Shown piece by piece: positions 1 to 8,048 of a DNA stretch of 13,683 bases (position 1 is the stretch's first letter; each line of letters begins with the position of its first letter). A program made the translations under genes and the position numbers. The DNA comes from CAZSWR01 sp964610885 (GTDB lineage: Bacteria > Bacteroidota > Ignavibacteria > Kapaibacteriales > UBA2268). Below the pieces are notes generated by a model, which made no database searches, was not told where the DNA came from, and worked only from the letters and a program-made list of their open reading frames with translations. The stretch is from the NCBI GenBank assembly GCA_964610885.1, contig CAZSWR010000089.1, positions 1 to 13,683 on the forward strand, given 5' to 3'.

Positions 1-352
1 CAAAATATCCCGCTGCATAAACGTTCCCCGAGGCATCCACGGCTATACTTCTAGTATAATCATAGCCTGTTCCACCAATTCTCTCAGCCCATTGGCACAC
101 GCCAGAGGAATTGTATTTGGCTATATAACCATCGACGGCGCCGCTTTTTGTCAGCGTAATACCGTTGTTGAGCGTAAGCGTCGGTGATTCAAAATCCCCC
201 GCCGCATAAACGTTCCCGTCAGCATCAATAGCTATACTTTGAGCATAATTAAGGCCAATTCCCCCAATTTTCTCAGCCCAAATCGCGGTTTGCGCTTTCG
301 CCGCCGCACACGAAAGCAGTGCAATTAATAGTAAAGTGAAGATTTTTTTCAT
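1..352 (-). CDS. Secreted SBBP-repeat (beta-propeller) protein, 5' part only
   Basis: Reading the minus strand from the ATG at 352-350 gives 117 residues with no stop before the window edge, so only the N-terminus is present. Residues 1-20 form a signal peptide (two Lys, a Leu/Ile-rich core, A-K-A before Q21); an L-L-S-C at 12-15 is a weaker lipobox alternative. The rest is a repeat with a 63-residue period: W-A-E-K-I-G-G at 25-31 recurs as W-A-E-R-I-G-G at 88-94, and S-I-A-I-D-A-D-G-N-V-Y-A-A-G at 39-52 recurs as S-I-A-V-D-A-S-G-N-V-Y-A-A-G at 102-115. This matches the SBBP family of predicted extracellular beta-propeller repeats. In this bacterial group such proteins often carry a C-terminal secretion domain, which would lie outside the window. 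The ligand and role are unknown. The start has only a weak purine stretch upstream. Confidence 0.82.
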   Translation of the reverse strand, partial: MKKIFTLLLIALLSCAAAKAQTAIWAEKIGGIGLNYAQSIAIDADGNVYAAGDFESPTLTLNNGITLTKSGAVDGYIAKYNSSGVCQWAERIGGTGYDYTRSIAVDASGNVYAAGYF

Positions 353-408
353 ACATAACTCAATATATAAATATAGAACAATGAATTATTTCTCTTGATT
401 CAAAAAGA

Positions 409-501
409 TAGTTCTAATATAAGGAAACATGAATAATTGTTCACCTTTCCTTTCATCATTTCGCTGCTCTTGATAAAATTAAGTGGCAGCCGCTACCTAT
501 T
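409..501. repeat. Dispersed ~93-bp repeat, copy 1 (partner at 8332-8424)
   Basis: Both copies begin TAGTTCTAATATAAG, stay alignable by eye (roughly 75-80% identity with one small gap), and end in a G-T-G-G-C-A-G-C-C-G-C hairpin head. In copy 2 the end is the perfect terminator stem of the Cache lipoprotein gene. In this copy the right arm has changed (GCTACCT instead of GCCACTT), so the stem has a mismatch and there is no gene ending at it. Confidence 0.7.
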
Positions 502-711
502 TACGACCCCAAAAAGATATGTTAAAGGTACACAATAAAAAAACAATGGCCTGATGATTCAACTCGGAAAATGCGGATAATACTCCGACTCACAATTTTT
601 TTACAGTTAATGAACGAACTCAATAGAAACATATGCAAAGATATAAATAAATCCTATTTTCTCAATACCTATTAGAAAAAATATGTGACTGAAATATGTT
701 AACCATATACC

Positions 712-751
712 ACTCCTTCGCCACTACCATTTCCTCCAACTCCGAAGGAGT
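712..751. repeat. Hairpin with 9-bp stem and GC-rich follow-up
   Basis: ACTCCTTCG at 712-720 is exactly complementary to CGAAGGAGT at 743-751, leaving a 22-nt loop. A little further on, TCTCGCC at 796-802 pairs with GGCGAGA at 809-815 around a 6-nt loop. Neither is followed by a T-run on either strand, so they look like parts of a non-coding repeat rather than terminators. Function not known. Confidence 0.45.
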
Positions 752-846
752 TGAACATGAATAACCCTCGTCTCGCGAGGCGTGGATTTCGCGCGTCTCG
801 CCAGGCTGGGCGAGAAAGATGTAAGCAACGGAAATACAAGAAAAAT

Positions 847-877
847 GTCCTACTTCCATTCCAAATGGTAGTAGGAC
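847..877. repeat. REP-like hairpin (ACTACC family), copy 1
   Basis: GTCCTACT at 847-854 pairs with AGTAGGAC at 870-877. Inside, after one T-T mismatch, CCATT (856-860) pairs with AATGG (864-868) around a 3-nt CCA loop. The core resembles the hairpin at 923-957, which also has CCA at its tip. Confidence 0.6.
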
Positions 878-922
878 TAAATCAGTCGATGTGGTTGATA
901 TGAAAGGAGATAATATACTACC

Positions 923-957
923 AAATCATACTACCACTCCAGAGTGGTAGTATGATT
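923..957. repeat. REP-like hairpin (ACTACC family), copy 2, just past panB
   Basis: A perfect 16-bp stem (924-939 with 942-957) has a 2-nt CA loop. It lies 25 bp beyond the panB stop. On the minus strand there is no U-run directly after it, so it is not a canonical intrinsic terminator. It could still protect or end the panB transcript, or be a mobile palindrome related to 847-877. Confidence 0.65.
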
Positions 958-981
958 CCTGAAATAAAAATCCTTTACAGC

Positions 982-1809
982 TTAGTAGCTTTCTTCGTCC
1001 GTCGGGAAGGCGGAGGCAATTACGTCGTCTGCGTATTGGTTCACGGAGTTCTTTATCAATTCATTCAGTTGCGCGTACCTGCGGACGAAACGCGGGCTGA
1101 AATCCACTGTGATTCCCAGCATATCCGTATAGACGAGCACCTGCCCGTCGCAGAAGCGGCCCGCGCCGATTCCGATTGTGGGTATTTTCAGCGACTCGGT
1201 GATTTTCTTCGCGAGTGTGGCCGGAATCTTTTCCAGAACTATCGCAAATGCGCCTGCATATTCCAGCGCGTGCGCATCCTCAAAAATCTTCTCCGATTCG
1301 ACCGGATCCGTGCCACGAGCGCGGTACGATCCGAATTGGTGAATGCTCTGCGGCGTCAGCCCCAAATGCCCCATCACGGGGATGCCCGCCTCGGTCATCA
1401 TCTTGACAGAGTTCACGATTCGGGCGCCGCCCTCCAGCTTCACTGCCTGGCAGCCGGTTTCCTTCAGCACGCGGCCGGCATTCCGAAATGCCTCTTCGCT
1501 GGACACCTGATACGTCATAAATGGCATATCGGCGACTACCATTGCGCGGTCGGCTCCGCGGACAACTGCCTTCGTGTGGTAAATTGTTTCTTCGAGCGTT
1601 ACCGGGATGGTGGATTCGTGTCCCTGAACCACGTTCCCCAACGAATCGCCCACGAGCAGAAGGTCGATGCGTGTCTCGTCGAATATCTTCGCCATAAGCG
1701 CATCGTAGGCAGTCAGGGCAACGATTTTGCGGCCCGAACGCTTCATTTCGAAAAGCCTCTGAGTTGTAATCTTTCGGCTGTCTATAGCAGAACTTCCCAA
1801 GTAGTTCAT
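982..1809 (-). CDS. panB: 3-methyl-2-oxobutanoate hydroxymethyltransferase (ketopantoate hydroxymethyltransferase)
   Basis: This 275-residue protein matches PanB over its full length. PanB transfers a hydroxymethyl group from 5,10-methylene-tetrahydrofolate to alpha-ketoisovalerate, giving ketopantoate, the first committed step of pantothenate and coenzyme A synthesis in the cytoplasm. Visible family marks are T-A-Y-D at 33-36, V-G-D-S with metal ligand D55, A-D-M-P-F with D94, K-L-E-G-G with E126, G-H-L-G-L-T-P-Q at 147-154, the catalytic base E193 in V-L-E-K-I-P, and G-I-G-A-G near 213. The length is normal (about 260-280). The ATG at 1809 is preceded by a GGGGAAAA purine stretch. It lies 66 bp downstream of the YfhO-type gene in the same direction and may be co-transcribed with it; other pan genes are not in the window. 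Confidence 0.97.
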   Translation of the reverse strand: MNYLGSSAIDSRKITTQRLFEMKRSGRKIVALTAYDALMAKIFDETRIDLLLVGDSLGNVVQGHESTIPVTLEETIYHTKAVVRGADRAMVVADMPFMTYQVSSEEAFRNAGRVLKETGCQAVKLEGGARIVNSVKMMTEAGIPVMGHLGLTPQSIHQFGSYRARGTDPVESEKIFEDAHALEYAGAFAIVLEKIPATLAKKITESLKIPTIGIGAGRFCDGQVLVYTDMLGITVDFSPRFVRRYAQLNELIKNSVNQYADDVIASAFPTDEESY

Positions 1810-1875
1810 TTCATTTTCCCCAATTTATTCTTAGTGGGACAATATTTATATTTATATAAAATACGTGGGGCTGCT

Positions 1876-4218
1876 CTACTCGGCAACCTCATTCTTTTTT
1901 CTTCCAAACCTTTTGAAATTGACCATCAGGGCCAATGCGAATGCAATCGCAGCCGAGGTGATCATCGAGCCGCGCGAATAGGCCGCGGATTCGTAGCGCA
2001 TTTCCACTTTGTGCGTGCCCTGCGGGACTGCAATAGCCCGGAAACTGTAATTCGCGCGTTGGGTCGGGACAGGCTTGCCGTCCACATACGCCTGCCACGC
2101 CGGATACCAAATCTCGCTCAGCACCAAAAGGCTCGCTTCGGAGGCGTTCACGTTGTATGCGAAACTATTGTTTTCAAATGAAACGCATTGCACATTCGAC
2201 GGGATGCTGTCGGCTTTGCTTCCGCTGAGAGCGATTCCGGGGTCTTGCTCCAGCACCACTCGGTTAGCAAAATCGAAATTGCCCGATGTCATCACCGAGG
2301 CCACGTCTTGTTCGCCGACGATAGTATCGGCATGGAGAAGCCGAGCGCGGTGGAAATACGTCGTGTTCTCGCGGAAAACAGCCTTCCCGAGGGTGCTGTC
2401 CACATCGATGTAGTAACGGACGTTGTACATATTGAGCGAGTTTTGCCTATTCGAGAAAGGCGTGGAGATGCGTTGGAGCACGAGCGGATTGTATCCCTCG
2501 ACGAGGTATAATTTATCGAAAATACCTTGGTTGTCGTCCATGGCCGAATACCGAACCGGCTGATAGATACGCATGTTCACGCGATAGATATCGTCGATTG
2601 ATTTGGGCTTCAGTGTCGATTTTAGGTTGGAATCCATTTTGATTGCATCTGCCGGGTTCATTGCGCCCTGATTGAAAGCAGAGAACGCCACGAACAGATC
2701 CACGAAGGCCAGAATGGCGAGCAAAGAGCCGCCAAACATCGGTTTGAGAGTCCCTTTGTTGATCAGTATGAAAATCAACGTGGCCAGCAGGATAAGCCCG
2801 GCAGCCACTCGGCCGCTGGCGATAACCGCTTCGATGGATTGCTGAGGCGCGCCAAACGTGTTCGGAAGCGTTCCGGTCAGCGTCAGAAGCGCGATTAGCA
2901 ATGCAAATCCTGAGATGAAGAAAATCCTGACCAATTGCTTTTTGTCCCGAGCGGACGCAGCAAGCGAATCGAAGCCGAACCCGGCCAGCAGGCTCATCGC
3001 AAAGACGGTGTAGAACATCAGTCGGCCCGGATTCCTGAAGCTGCCGAATAGAGGAAGGTTATATATTATTCCGTAGAGGAAGCCATTGTCCCCGAGTGCA
3101 ATCAACACTCCGAGCGCAGCCACCGCGACGAGGAACGAGCCTTCGAGCGATTTCAGGCGGCAAACGGCGCCATACAGGCCGAGAATCAGCGCAACAATTC
3201 CGAAATAGAACGAAGTCTCCCAGTATTGATAGCTTGCGAATTTGTCGTGCACCTTCAGGTAGAATGTCTGTGCCTTCGATTTGCCGTCGATCGTCCCGAA
3301 CAAATGTGGGGAAACGGCTGTGTATAATTGTTCGATCTGAAGCGAGCCTTCGGTGGCCTTGTCGAAGCTCATTTGGTCGCGCTGGGACTGCCCGGCCAGT
3401 TCTTGCGAAGGCAAAAGCTGCACTGCAAATACTCCGGCCATGATCAGGAACAGTGCAATTGCGCTCGAAACCGATAGAGCAAGGGCCTTGCGAGGAGTCT
3501 CTTTGTCCCGAATCTTGCCGACGATGAGCCAAACCATGAGCGCGCCCAGAAGCACCGATTCGTACAGAAGGGTGGGAGGGTGGCCGGCCAGTGCACTCAT
3601 TCCGAATACAAGTCCGCCGATAGCGCCCTGACGCAGCGAGGCACGCTCCACTGCGTTCATCAAAAACACTGCAACCAACGGCAACCAAGCCAGATGATAG
3701 ACCATCATCGGATGAATTGCGTGGCAAACCATTATGGCCGAGAATGAGTACGATACCGCTGCAATTACCGATCCTGCCTGGCTGATCCTCCAACGGCGAG
3801 CGAGGAAGTACATGCTGAATTGGGCAATCAGAAAATGCAGTATAATGACAATTTCGAGCGCTCGGACGCTCAGATGGCCGTCCGAATCGACAAAGAACGA
3901 GAGTAGCCTATTGAACGGATAGAAAAATCCGGTCTGGAGGTCGGCGAAAAACGGCATACCGCTGAAAGAATACGGATTCCAGAATGGTACGTTGAAATAC
4001 GAACCCTCCCGCGCCGCAAAATTCTGCATCGGATAGACGTAGCGCACAAAGTCTTCCCAAAAAAAGGACGAGCCTGTGATCTGGCTCGAAAAGAATACGA
4101 AAGTCGTTATTACGAAAAATGCAGCTATTGCCCAAAGCGGAAGCTCTTTAATCGCAACGGATAGCGATTGTTGTGCATTCAGCGGGGCGTGGCCGGGGGC
4201 TTTCTTTTTCTCGCTCAT
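1876..4218 (-). CDS. YfhO-family polytopic membrane protein (GT-C-like)
   Basis: This is a large integral membrane protein of 780 residues from the ATG at 4218. An in-frame TTG at 4239 would add seven residues, but the ATG follows a GAAGAG stretch at good distance, so I prefer it. After a Lys-rich cytoplasmic start comes a first membrane segment (about 27-46), then an external loop with W-E-D at 54-56 and the YfhO-type signature W-N-P (80-82), G-M-P (87-89), D93, Q95 and Y-P (100-101). About ten more hydrophobic segments follow up to roughly residue 515, then a soluble beta-rich domain (about 520-735), one last membrane helix and a K/R-rich tail. YfhO relatives resemble GT-C glycosyltransferases and have been linked to glycosylation of cell-envelope polymers; the substrate here is unknown. 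panB follows 66 bp downstream. Confidence 0.88.
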   Translation of the reverse strand: MSEKKKAPGHAPLNAQQSLSVAIKELPLWAIAAFFVITTFVFFSSQITGSSFFWEDFVRYVYPMQNFAAREGSYFNVPFWNPYSFSGMPFFADLQTGFFYPFNRLLSFFVDSDGHLSVRALEIVIILHFLIAQFSMYFLARRWRISQAGSVIAAVSYSFSAIMVCHAIHPMMVYHLAWLPLVAVFLMNAVERASLRQGAIGGLVFGMSALAGHPPTLLYESVLLGALMVWLIVGKIRDKETPRKALALSVSSAIALFLIMAGVFAVQLLPSQELAGQSQRDQMSFDKATEGSLQIEQLYTAVSPHLFGTIDGKSKAQTFYLKVHDKFASYQYWETSFYFGIVALILGLYGAVCRLKSLEGSFLVAVAALGVLIALGDNGFLYGIIYNLPLFGSFRNPGRLMFYTVFAMSLLAGFGFDSLAASARDKKQLVRIFFISGFALLIALLTLTGTLPNTFGAPQQSIEAVIASGRVAAGLILLATLIFILINKGTLKPMFGGSLLAILAFVDLFVAFSAFNQGAMNPADAIKMDSNLKSTLKPKSIDDIYRVNMRIYQPVRYSAMDDNQGIFDKLYLVEGYNPLVLQRISTPFSNRQNSLNMYNVRYYIDVDSTLGKAVFRENTTYFHRARLLHADTIVGEQDVASVMTSGNFDFANRVVLEQDPGIALSGSKADSIPSNVQCVSFENNSFAYNVNASEASLLVLSEIWYPAWQAYVDGKPVPTQRANYSFRAIAVPQGTHKVEMRYESAAYSRGSMITSAAIAFALALMVNFKRFGRKKNEVAE

Positions 4219-4270
4219 TTTTGTCTCTTCAATCTTCAAACATTAATAAATTCATCAAATCCAAAAGAAT

Positions 4271-4278
4271 CAAAAATA
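4271..4278 (-). promoter_or_regulatory. Possible Bacteroidota-type -7 box (TATTTTTG) for YfhO-type gene
   Basis: On the minus strand TATTTTTG matches the TAnnTTTG -7 consensus of Bacteroidota housekeeping promoters. It is about 53 bp before the ATG at 4218. No good TTTG -33 box is seen at 19-21 bp upstream, so the call is tentative. Confidence 0.35.
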
Positions 4279-4498
4279 TGCTTTTTTTATTAATTATTAA
4301 ACATATTTATAGCTCTCGGCCTCGTGGATGCTAATTCATACAATTGTTCAGAAGAATGGCTTGGGGAGAGTTTTTATTGTTGGATTCTGTTTCTCATCAT
4401 AATTCTACATCTCACGGTTAATAGCCTCTCTCCATTTCAAAAAAAGACTGGAAGAAGAAAATGCTGTAAGTCATTGAAATAACGTTAAATCTTCCTGG

Positions 4499-4518
4499 CC
4501 CCTTTTTTCAAAAAGGGG
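4499..4518. repeat. CCCCTTTTT/AAAAAGGGG hairpin downstream of asd
   Basis: A 9-bp perfect stem with a 2-nt loop lies about 125 bp past the asd stop. There is no U-run after it on the minus strand, so a terminator role is uncertain. Confidence 0.45.
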
Positions 4519-4642
4519 GAAAGAATAGGCACAATAAAGTGTTGATAATATTAGATATAGTGCTTCGCTCTTGACCCACGGTTTGCCCGTTGGTTCTGTG
4601 CGGATACTAATTTTGCTCAAACTCCGAACCCCGAGACGAAAT

Positions 4643-5695
4643 CTATGAATTGGCTTTGTGTAAAAAGATTTTTTTCGACATTTCGCGATCGAACGCCAAA
4701 CAATCCTCGCGAAGAAGAACCTCTGCGATTTGAACTGCATTGGTAGCAGCGCCCTTGCGGACATTGTCGGATACGACCCACATCCATCCGGCGTTTTCCG
4801 CGGATTGGTCGCGCCGCAGCCGCCCCACGAATACTTCGTCTCGGCCATTGGCTTCCGTAACCAGCGGATAGACGTTCATTTCGGGATTGTCCTCGAGCAC
4901 AATTCCTTTTTGCCCGATGAGGGCCTTGCGAAGGGCTTCGATGGTGAAGGGTTGGTTGGTCTCGAAATGCACTGCTTCGCCATGGGCGCCCACGATCGGC
5001 ACTCTGACGCAAGTTGCTGAGCAAAGCAAGTCCGGCTCGGACATGATCTTCCGAGTTTCGTTTTCCATTTTGATTTCTTCTTCGGAATAGTCGCATCCGG
5101 GATTGAAATCGTGGAACACTAAATTATTCATCAATTGGTGTGGCGAAATCCTTCTTTGCGGGTCCGCTCCGTTCTGCTCGGCTGCGAGCTGGTCAATGCC
5201 TTTCTGGCCGGCGCCGGAAACAGATTGATAGGTGGAGACGATCACTCGTTTCAATCCGAAATTGTCCCGAATTGGCTTCAGGGCGACGACCATCTGAATC
5301 GTCGAACAATTGGGATTCCCGATTATTCCCAGGTGGCCATGGATCGCATCTGGATTCACTTCTGGGACGGCCAGAGGGGCGTGTGGGTGCATTCGCCATG
5401 CGCTCGAATTGTCCACTGCGACGCAGCCCGAGGCGGCGGCATATGGCGCCAGCGCAAGCGATGCTTTTTTTCCGGCGGAAAAGAGCGCCAAATCAATACC
5501 TTCGAACGAATCTTCGCGCGCCTCGCGCACTTTGTAGCTCTTGCCTCGGAACTGAAGCTCCGAGCCGGCCGATCGGGCCGATGCGAACAAATGAAGATTC
5601 TCGAACGGGAAATCGTGCTCGTCCAAAACTTTGAGGAAGGTTTGCCCGACGAGGCCAGTGGCGCCGACTATGGCTAAGTTTTTAATTGCTTTCAT
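4643..5695 (-). CDS. asd: Aspartate-semialdehyde dehydrogenase
   Basis: Reduces aspartyl phosphate with NADPH to aspartate semialdehyde, the branch point to lysine/diaminopimelate, threonine and methionine, in the cytoplasm. From the ATG at 5695 the protein is 350 residues. It has the nucleotide-binding G-A-T-G-L-V-G at 11-17, an S-A-G loop at 73-75, D-N-S-S-A at 95-99, the catalytic cysteine C130 in G-N-P-N-C-S-T, Y-Q-S-V-S-G-A-G at 156-163, and R-V-P-I-V-G-A-H with catalytic H238. The frame stays open for 30 more codons upstream, but the Rossmann start M-K-A-I-K-N-L-A-I-V-G fixes the start at 5695; the extra stretch is only read-through of the neighbouring gene's 3' end. The first 14 bp overlap the end of the YmdB-type gene, which points to translational coupling. 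Confidence 0.97.
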   Translation of the reverse strand: MKAIKNLAIVGATGLVGQTFLKVLDEHDFPFENLHLFASARSAGSELQFRGKSYKVREAREDSFEGIDLALFSAGKKASLALAPYAAASGCVAVDNSSAWRMHPHAPLAVPEVNPDAIHGHLGIIGNPNCSTIQMVVALKPIRDNFGLKRVIVSTYQSVSGAGQKGIDQLAAEQNGADPQRRISPHQLMNNLVFHDFNPGCDYSEEEIKMENETRKIMSEPDLLCSATCVRVPIVGAHGEAVHFETNQPFTIEALRKALIGQKGIVLEDNPEMNVYPLVTEANGRDEVFVGRLRRDQSAENAGWMWVVSDNVRKGAATNAVQIAEVLLREDCLAFDREMSKKIFLHKANS

Positions 5696-6509
5696 CTTCC
5701 GATATGCAAGATTCTGTAACAAATTCAGGTTCGGTGAATGCGACAACTTTCGTTGCCTTGCCGGTTTCGATATTTGCGCGGACAAAAACTCCGCAGATGT
5801 GATTGTCTTCGGTGGCGAGTTCGTATTTGTGTGGCGTTTGGAGAGTGAAGCGGCGGATGGCCACCTCTTTTTTCATTCCTACAACCGAATCGAACGGGCC
5901 AGTCATTCCGGCATCGGTTATGTATGCCGTGCCCTTCGGCAGTATTTTGGCGTCCGAGGTTTGGATGTGCGTGTGCGTGCCGATCAGCGCGCTAATCCTG
6001 CCATCGAGGAAGTGCCCCATTGCAACTTTCTCGGCTGTGGCGTCCGCATGGAAATCGGTAATGATAACTTTTGTTTTCTCGACCATGGCGCCGAGCACGT
6101 AATCCATCGCTTTGAAGGGGCAATCGATGGCCTGCATGAATGTGCGGCCTTGTATGTTAATAACTCCAACGGTGCCCTTTTCGCACGTGAAGAAGCCATA
6201 GCCCTTGCCTGTATTGCCTTGGGGATAGTTGAATGGCCGAAGCACGTTCTGATTCGAGGCCAGCAAGGGCTTGCCTTTCCAGTTTTCCCAGACGTGGTTG
6301 CCGGTGGTTATCACGTTCGCCCCGGCGGCGAAAATTCTTTTAGCTTCGACTTCCGTTATTCCACGTCCGCCGCAAGCGTTTTCTCCATTGCAAATAATGA
6401 AATCGGGGGCGAAGCGTTCTTTGAGCACGGGCAAGTATTTTTCGAGTGTTACCATTCCCGGCTCGCCGACAATATCGCCGATGAATAGAATATTTATTGT
6501 GTTGTCCAA
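5682..6509 (-). CDS. ymdB: YmdB/TIGR00282-family metallophosphoesterase (cyclic-nucleotide phosphodiesterase)
   Basis: A 275-residue calcineurin-like phosphoesterase. Every metal ligand known from Bacillus subtilis YmdB is present with a constant offset of four: D12 in G-D-I-V-G, E43 and N44 in N-G-E-N-A, N71 and H72 in T-G-N-H-V-W, H154 in D-F-H-A, and H179 and H181 in G-T-H-T-H. B. subtilis YmdB hydrolyses 2',3'-cyclic nucleotides and influences biofilm and motility decisions; the role in this organism is not known. The likely start is a TTG at 6509, which puts the first strand I-N-I-L-F-I-G-D close to the N-terminus as in relatives; I see no ATG in frame nearby. The 3' end overlaps the asd start by 14 bp, so the two probably form an operon with this gene first. 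Confidence 0.93.
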   Translation of the reverse strand: MDNTINILFIGDIVGEPGMVTLEKYLPVLKERFAPDFIICNGENACGGRGITEVEAKRIFAAGANVITTGNHVWENWKGKPLLASNQNVLRPFNYPQGNTGKGYGFFTCEKGTVGVINIQGRTFMQAIDCPFKAMDYVLGAMVEKTKVIITDFHADATAEKVAMGHFLDGRISALIGTHTHIQTSDAKILPKGTAYITDAGMTGPFDSVVGMKKEVAIRRFTLQTPHKYELATEDNHICGVFVRANIETGKATKVVAFTEPEFVTESCISEDESN

Positions 6510-6543
6510 ATCAATTCTCGATAGTAATGTAAAACATTCAATG

Positions 6544-6551
6544 CAAAAATA
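6544..6551 (-). promoter_or_regulatory. Possible Bacteroidota-type -7 box (TATTTTTG) for ymdB-asd
   Basis: TATTTTTG on the minus strand, 34 bp before the ymdB TTG start, is identical to the box before the YfhO-type gene. The position suits a short leader. The -33 region has TTTT rather than TTTG. Confidence 0.35.
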
Positions 6552-6709
6552 ACAGAAATGGTTCGGATTAAAAAGTAATTAGCGATTGCATCGAAAAATA
6601 TATGGTTTCAATAACGCGAGGTGCTGGTTTCACCAGTGTATATTCCTCAAACTCATCGGATGACTCTTGGGATTTATTCATTAAAATTGACTCAAAAAAT
6701 TTGGTAGTC

Positions 6710-6945
6710 ATCGGACGAGTTCGCAGCGTTTGGGACACCCAAGCAAATACATATCTTGCGGATTGATAGCGCGCTATGCAGTTGTTATATCGTAGTATTG
6801 TTATCCCATGTGCAAGTCATACCGCGTAGCGGTTGTTGTATAATACTATGCATGAATCAACCAAACACATAGAACATTCGCTACGCGAAATCACTATTTA
6901 AAATTCACTTTTTGCTACAATATAACAACCGCTATGCGGTAAAGA
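6710..6945. repeat. Long direct repeat, copy 1 (left flank of orphan gene)
   Basis: Two blocks are nearly identical to copy 2 at 8097-8284. The left block (6710-6768) carries GAGTTCGCAGCGTTTGGGAC and an ATCTTG..GATTGATA end. The right block (6865-6945) carries ACATAGAACATTCGCTAC and ends in an ACCGCTATGCGGT palindrome. Copy 1 is about 48 bp longer because a segment near 6772-6825 looks like a partial internal duplication of the GTTGTTATA motif. Inverted arms ACCGCGTAGCGGTTGTTG (from 6821) and AACAACCGCTATGCGGT (to 6940) frame about 120 bp. Confidence 0.8.
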
Positions 6946-6980
6946 TTATTTTCTATTTTTACGGCAGACTGCCTGGAAAA

Positions 6981-7000
6981 GGGCACGACATTCCGTGCCC
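6981..7000. repeat. GGGCACG...CGTGCCC hairpin
   Basis: A 7-bp perfect stem with a 6-nt loop, followed by CTACG. Similar GGGCACGnnnnnnCGTGCCCCTACG palindromes are, from memory, a common dispersed repeat in environmental bacterial genomes. There is no U-run on the minus strand, so it is not an obvious terminator for the orphan gene. Confidence 0.5.
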
Positions 7001-7283
7001 CTACGATCTCTGACAGCCACGATCAACCTTATAACCGCTCTCAAACCTTCATAGCCCGGAGGTGTTAGACAAGATTTTTGACCTTATTGTATTATATAGA
7101 ATGGATTAATAAGGTAAGAAAGTTAGTTGAAATTTTAGTATTTGGGCTATCAAGGTTAATTCGTATGATAAGGTCATTTCTCAGCGTCTATTACTCATAC
7201 GATGACTTTAAGGTTATTAATCATTCCACAATAATGATACGGCGTGATGCCGAGCTGTATTTCAAAGAAAAAAGAATCAATTT

Positions 7284-8048
7284 TTATTTAGCTCTCATAT
7301 TCTCAATGTCATATAAATCAAAGAACCTGTGCTCTTTGTATTTGAATTTTAGTAACCTCGCATCAAATTTAAACGATCTATTATTGATAATTCTTTTATC
7401 TAGTAAGATAAGTTCTTCAGTTCTTGGCTGGCAGAATTCAACTCCAAGGTAGTCGTTCACTTGGTTGACATAAAACACACTGTCAAAATCTACGCTTGTT
7501 ACAGGAAATACTCCTACGTTGGAAATGAAATAATTATTATATACAAATCCGCAGTTGTTTTCGATGAATAATCTTCTTAACGAAGTACCATCAGTTGAAA
7601 ACACTGTTAGAATGACAACACTATCTTTATTATTGTTAAATATTTCTATATAGGAGTTTAATTCGATTTTTTTCAATGGCTTTATTCTTGAATATAATGA
7701 AATTGAATCAGGAATACTCCTCAAATCAGATGTGTCAAATTGCATCATCGGAATTACAAGTATTGAATCAATTGAAAAATTCCTTTGAACGAGTACTTGT
7801 GAATTACGCAATAATTCCTTTAACGGCTCATGAATACTATATTTAAGGCTTTCAATCTGCGATTCAATACGAGAAAATTCTTGTTCGCGGCTGTTTCTCA
7901 GCCTTTTAAAATCAGTACTATCAAGTAATTTACAATCCATTTCTTTTATGAGAATATTTCGAATTCGTAAATACTCAGAATCCATTGTGTTAGCATTAAT
8001 AACTGTATATAATAGAAACTCAGTTATCAGTATTATTAGTGTTTTCAT
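7284..8048 (-). CDS. Orphan exported protein, AT-rich
   Basis: I do not recognise this 254-residue protein. It begins with a signal peptide (M-K-T then a hydrophobic stretch to about residue 17, A-N-T near 19-21) and therefore is probably exported. Residues about 22-85 are charged and helical (a run of E, R, K, S with heptad-like spacing, possibly a short coiled coil). The rest is mixed alpha/beta with many Asn, Ser, Asp and Phe and ends in a basic K-F-K-Y-K-E-H-R segment. No catalytic motif stands out. Its base composition is clearly more AT-rich than every other gene in the window, and it sits between two direct copies of a long repeat, which points to recent acquisition as a cassette. The ATG at 8048 has only a distant GGAG upstream. 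Function unknown. Confidence 0.7.
   Translation of the reverse strand: MKTLIILITEFLLYTVINANTMDSEYLRIRNILIKEMDCKLLDSTDFKRLRNSREQEFSRIESQIESLKYSIHEPLKELLRNSQVLVQRNFSIDSILVIPMMQFDTSDLRSIPDSISLYSRIKPLKKIELNSYIEIFNNNKDSVVILTVFSTDGTSLRRLFIENNCGFVYNNYFISNVGVFPVTSVDFDSVFYVNQVNDYLGVEFCQPRTEELILLDKRIINNRSFKFDARLLKFKYKEHRFFDLYDIENMRAK

Larger units (their letters stand above)
353..981. other. Hairpin-rich 629-bp spacer between SBBP gene and panB
   Basis: I see no credible gene here. It holds one copy of a dispersed ~93-bp repeat (409-501), a 9-bp stem at 712-720/743-751, a GC-rich hairpin at 796-815, and two strong hairpins at 847-877 and 923-957, all listed separately. A 65-codon minus-strand reading frame at 662-859 runs straight through the hairpins and is unlikely to be a gene. 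Confidence 0.6.
4219..4642. other. 424-bp spacer between YfhO-type gene and asd
   Basis: AT-rich and non-coding as far as I can see. It contains a possible -7 box for the YfhO-type gene (4271-4278) and one small hairpin (4499-4518). The short reading frames that cross it lack any recognisable protein and mostly continue as out-of-frame shadows of asd. Confidence 0.6.
6510..7283. other. 774-bp non-coding accessory spacer
   Basis: Between ymdB and the orphan gene I find no credible coding sequence. It contains a possible -7 box for ymdB (6544-6551), the first copy of the long direct repeat (6710-6945) with its inverted-repeat element, and a GGGCACG hairpin (6981-7000). The remaining part (7001-7283) is AT-rich and without features I recognise. 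A 124-codon plus-strand frame at 7078-7452 starts with TTG, runs 169 bp into the orphan gene on the opposite strand, and looks spurious. Confidence 0.6.

Noticed and set aside
662..859. 65-codon minus-strand reading frame
   Set aside because: It crosses several hairpins of a non-coding repeat region and has no signal of a real protein; likely translation of repeat DNA.
952..2181. 409-codon plus-strand reading frame
   Set aside because: It lies antisense to panB and the end of the YfhO-type gene, is rich in Arg, His and Cys with no family resemblance, and arises from the codon bias of the true genes.
4471..4848. 125-codon minus-strand frame downstream of and overlapping asd
   Set aside because: It is an out-of-frame continuation across the asd stop into a hairpin spacer; the asd frame itself ends correctly at 4643.
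5631..6488. 285-codon plus-strand reading frame
   Set aside because: Exact antisense shadow of ymdB, which has all its metal ligands.
7078..7452. 124-codon plus-strand frame
   Set aside because: It starts with TTG without a ribosome site, overlaps the orphan gene on the other strand by 169 bp, and has low-complexity Leu/Ser/Ile content typical of AT-rich noise.
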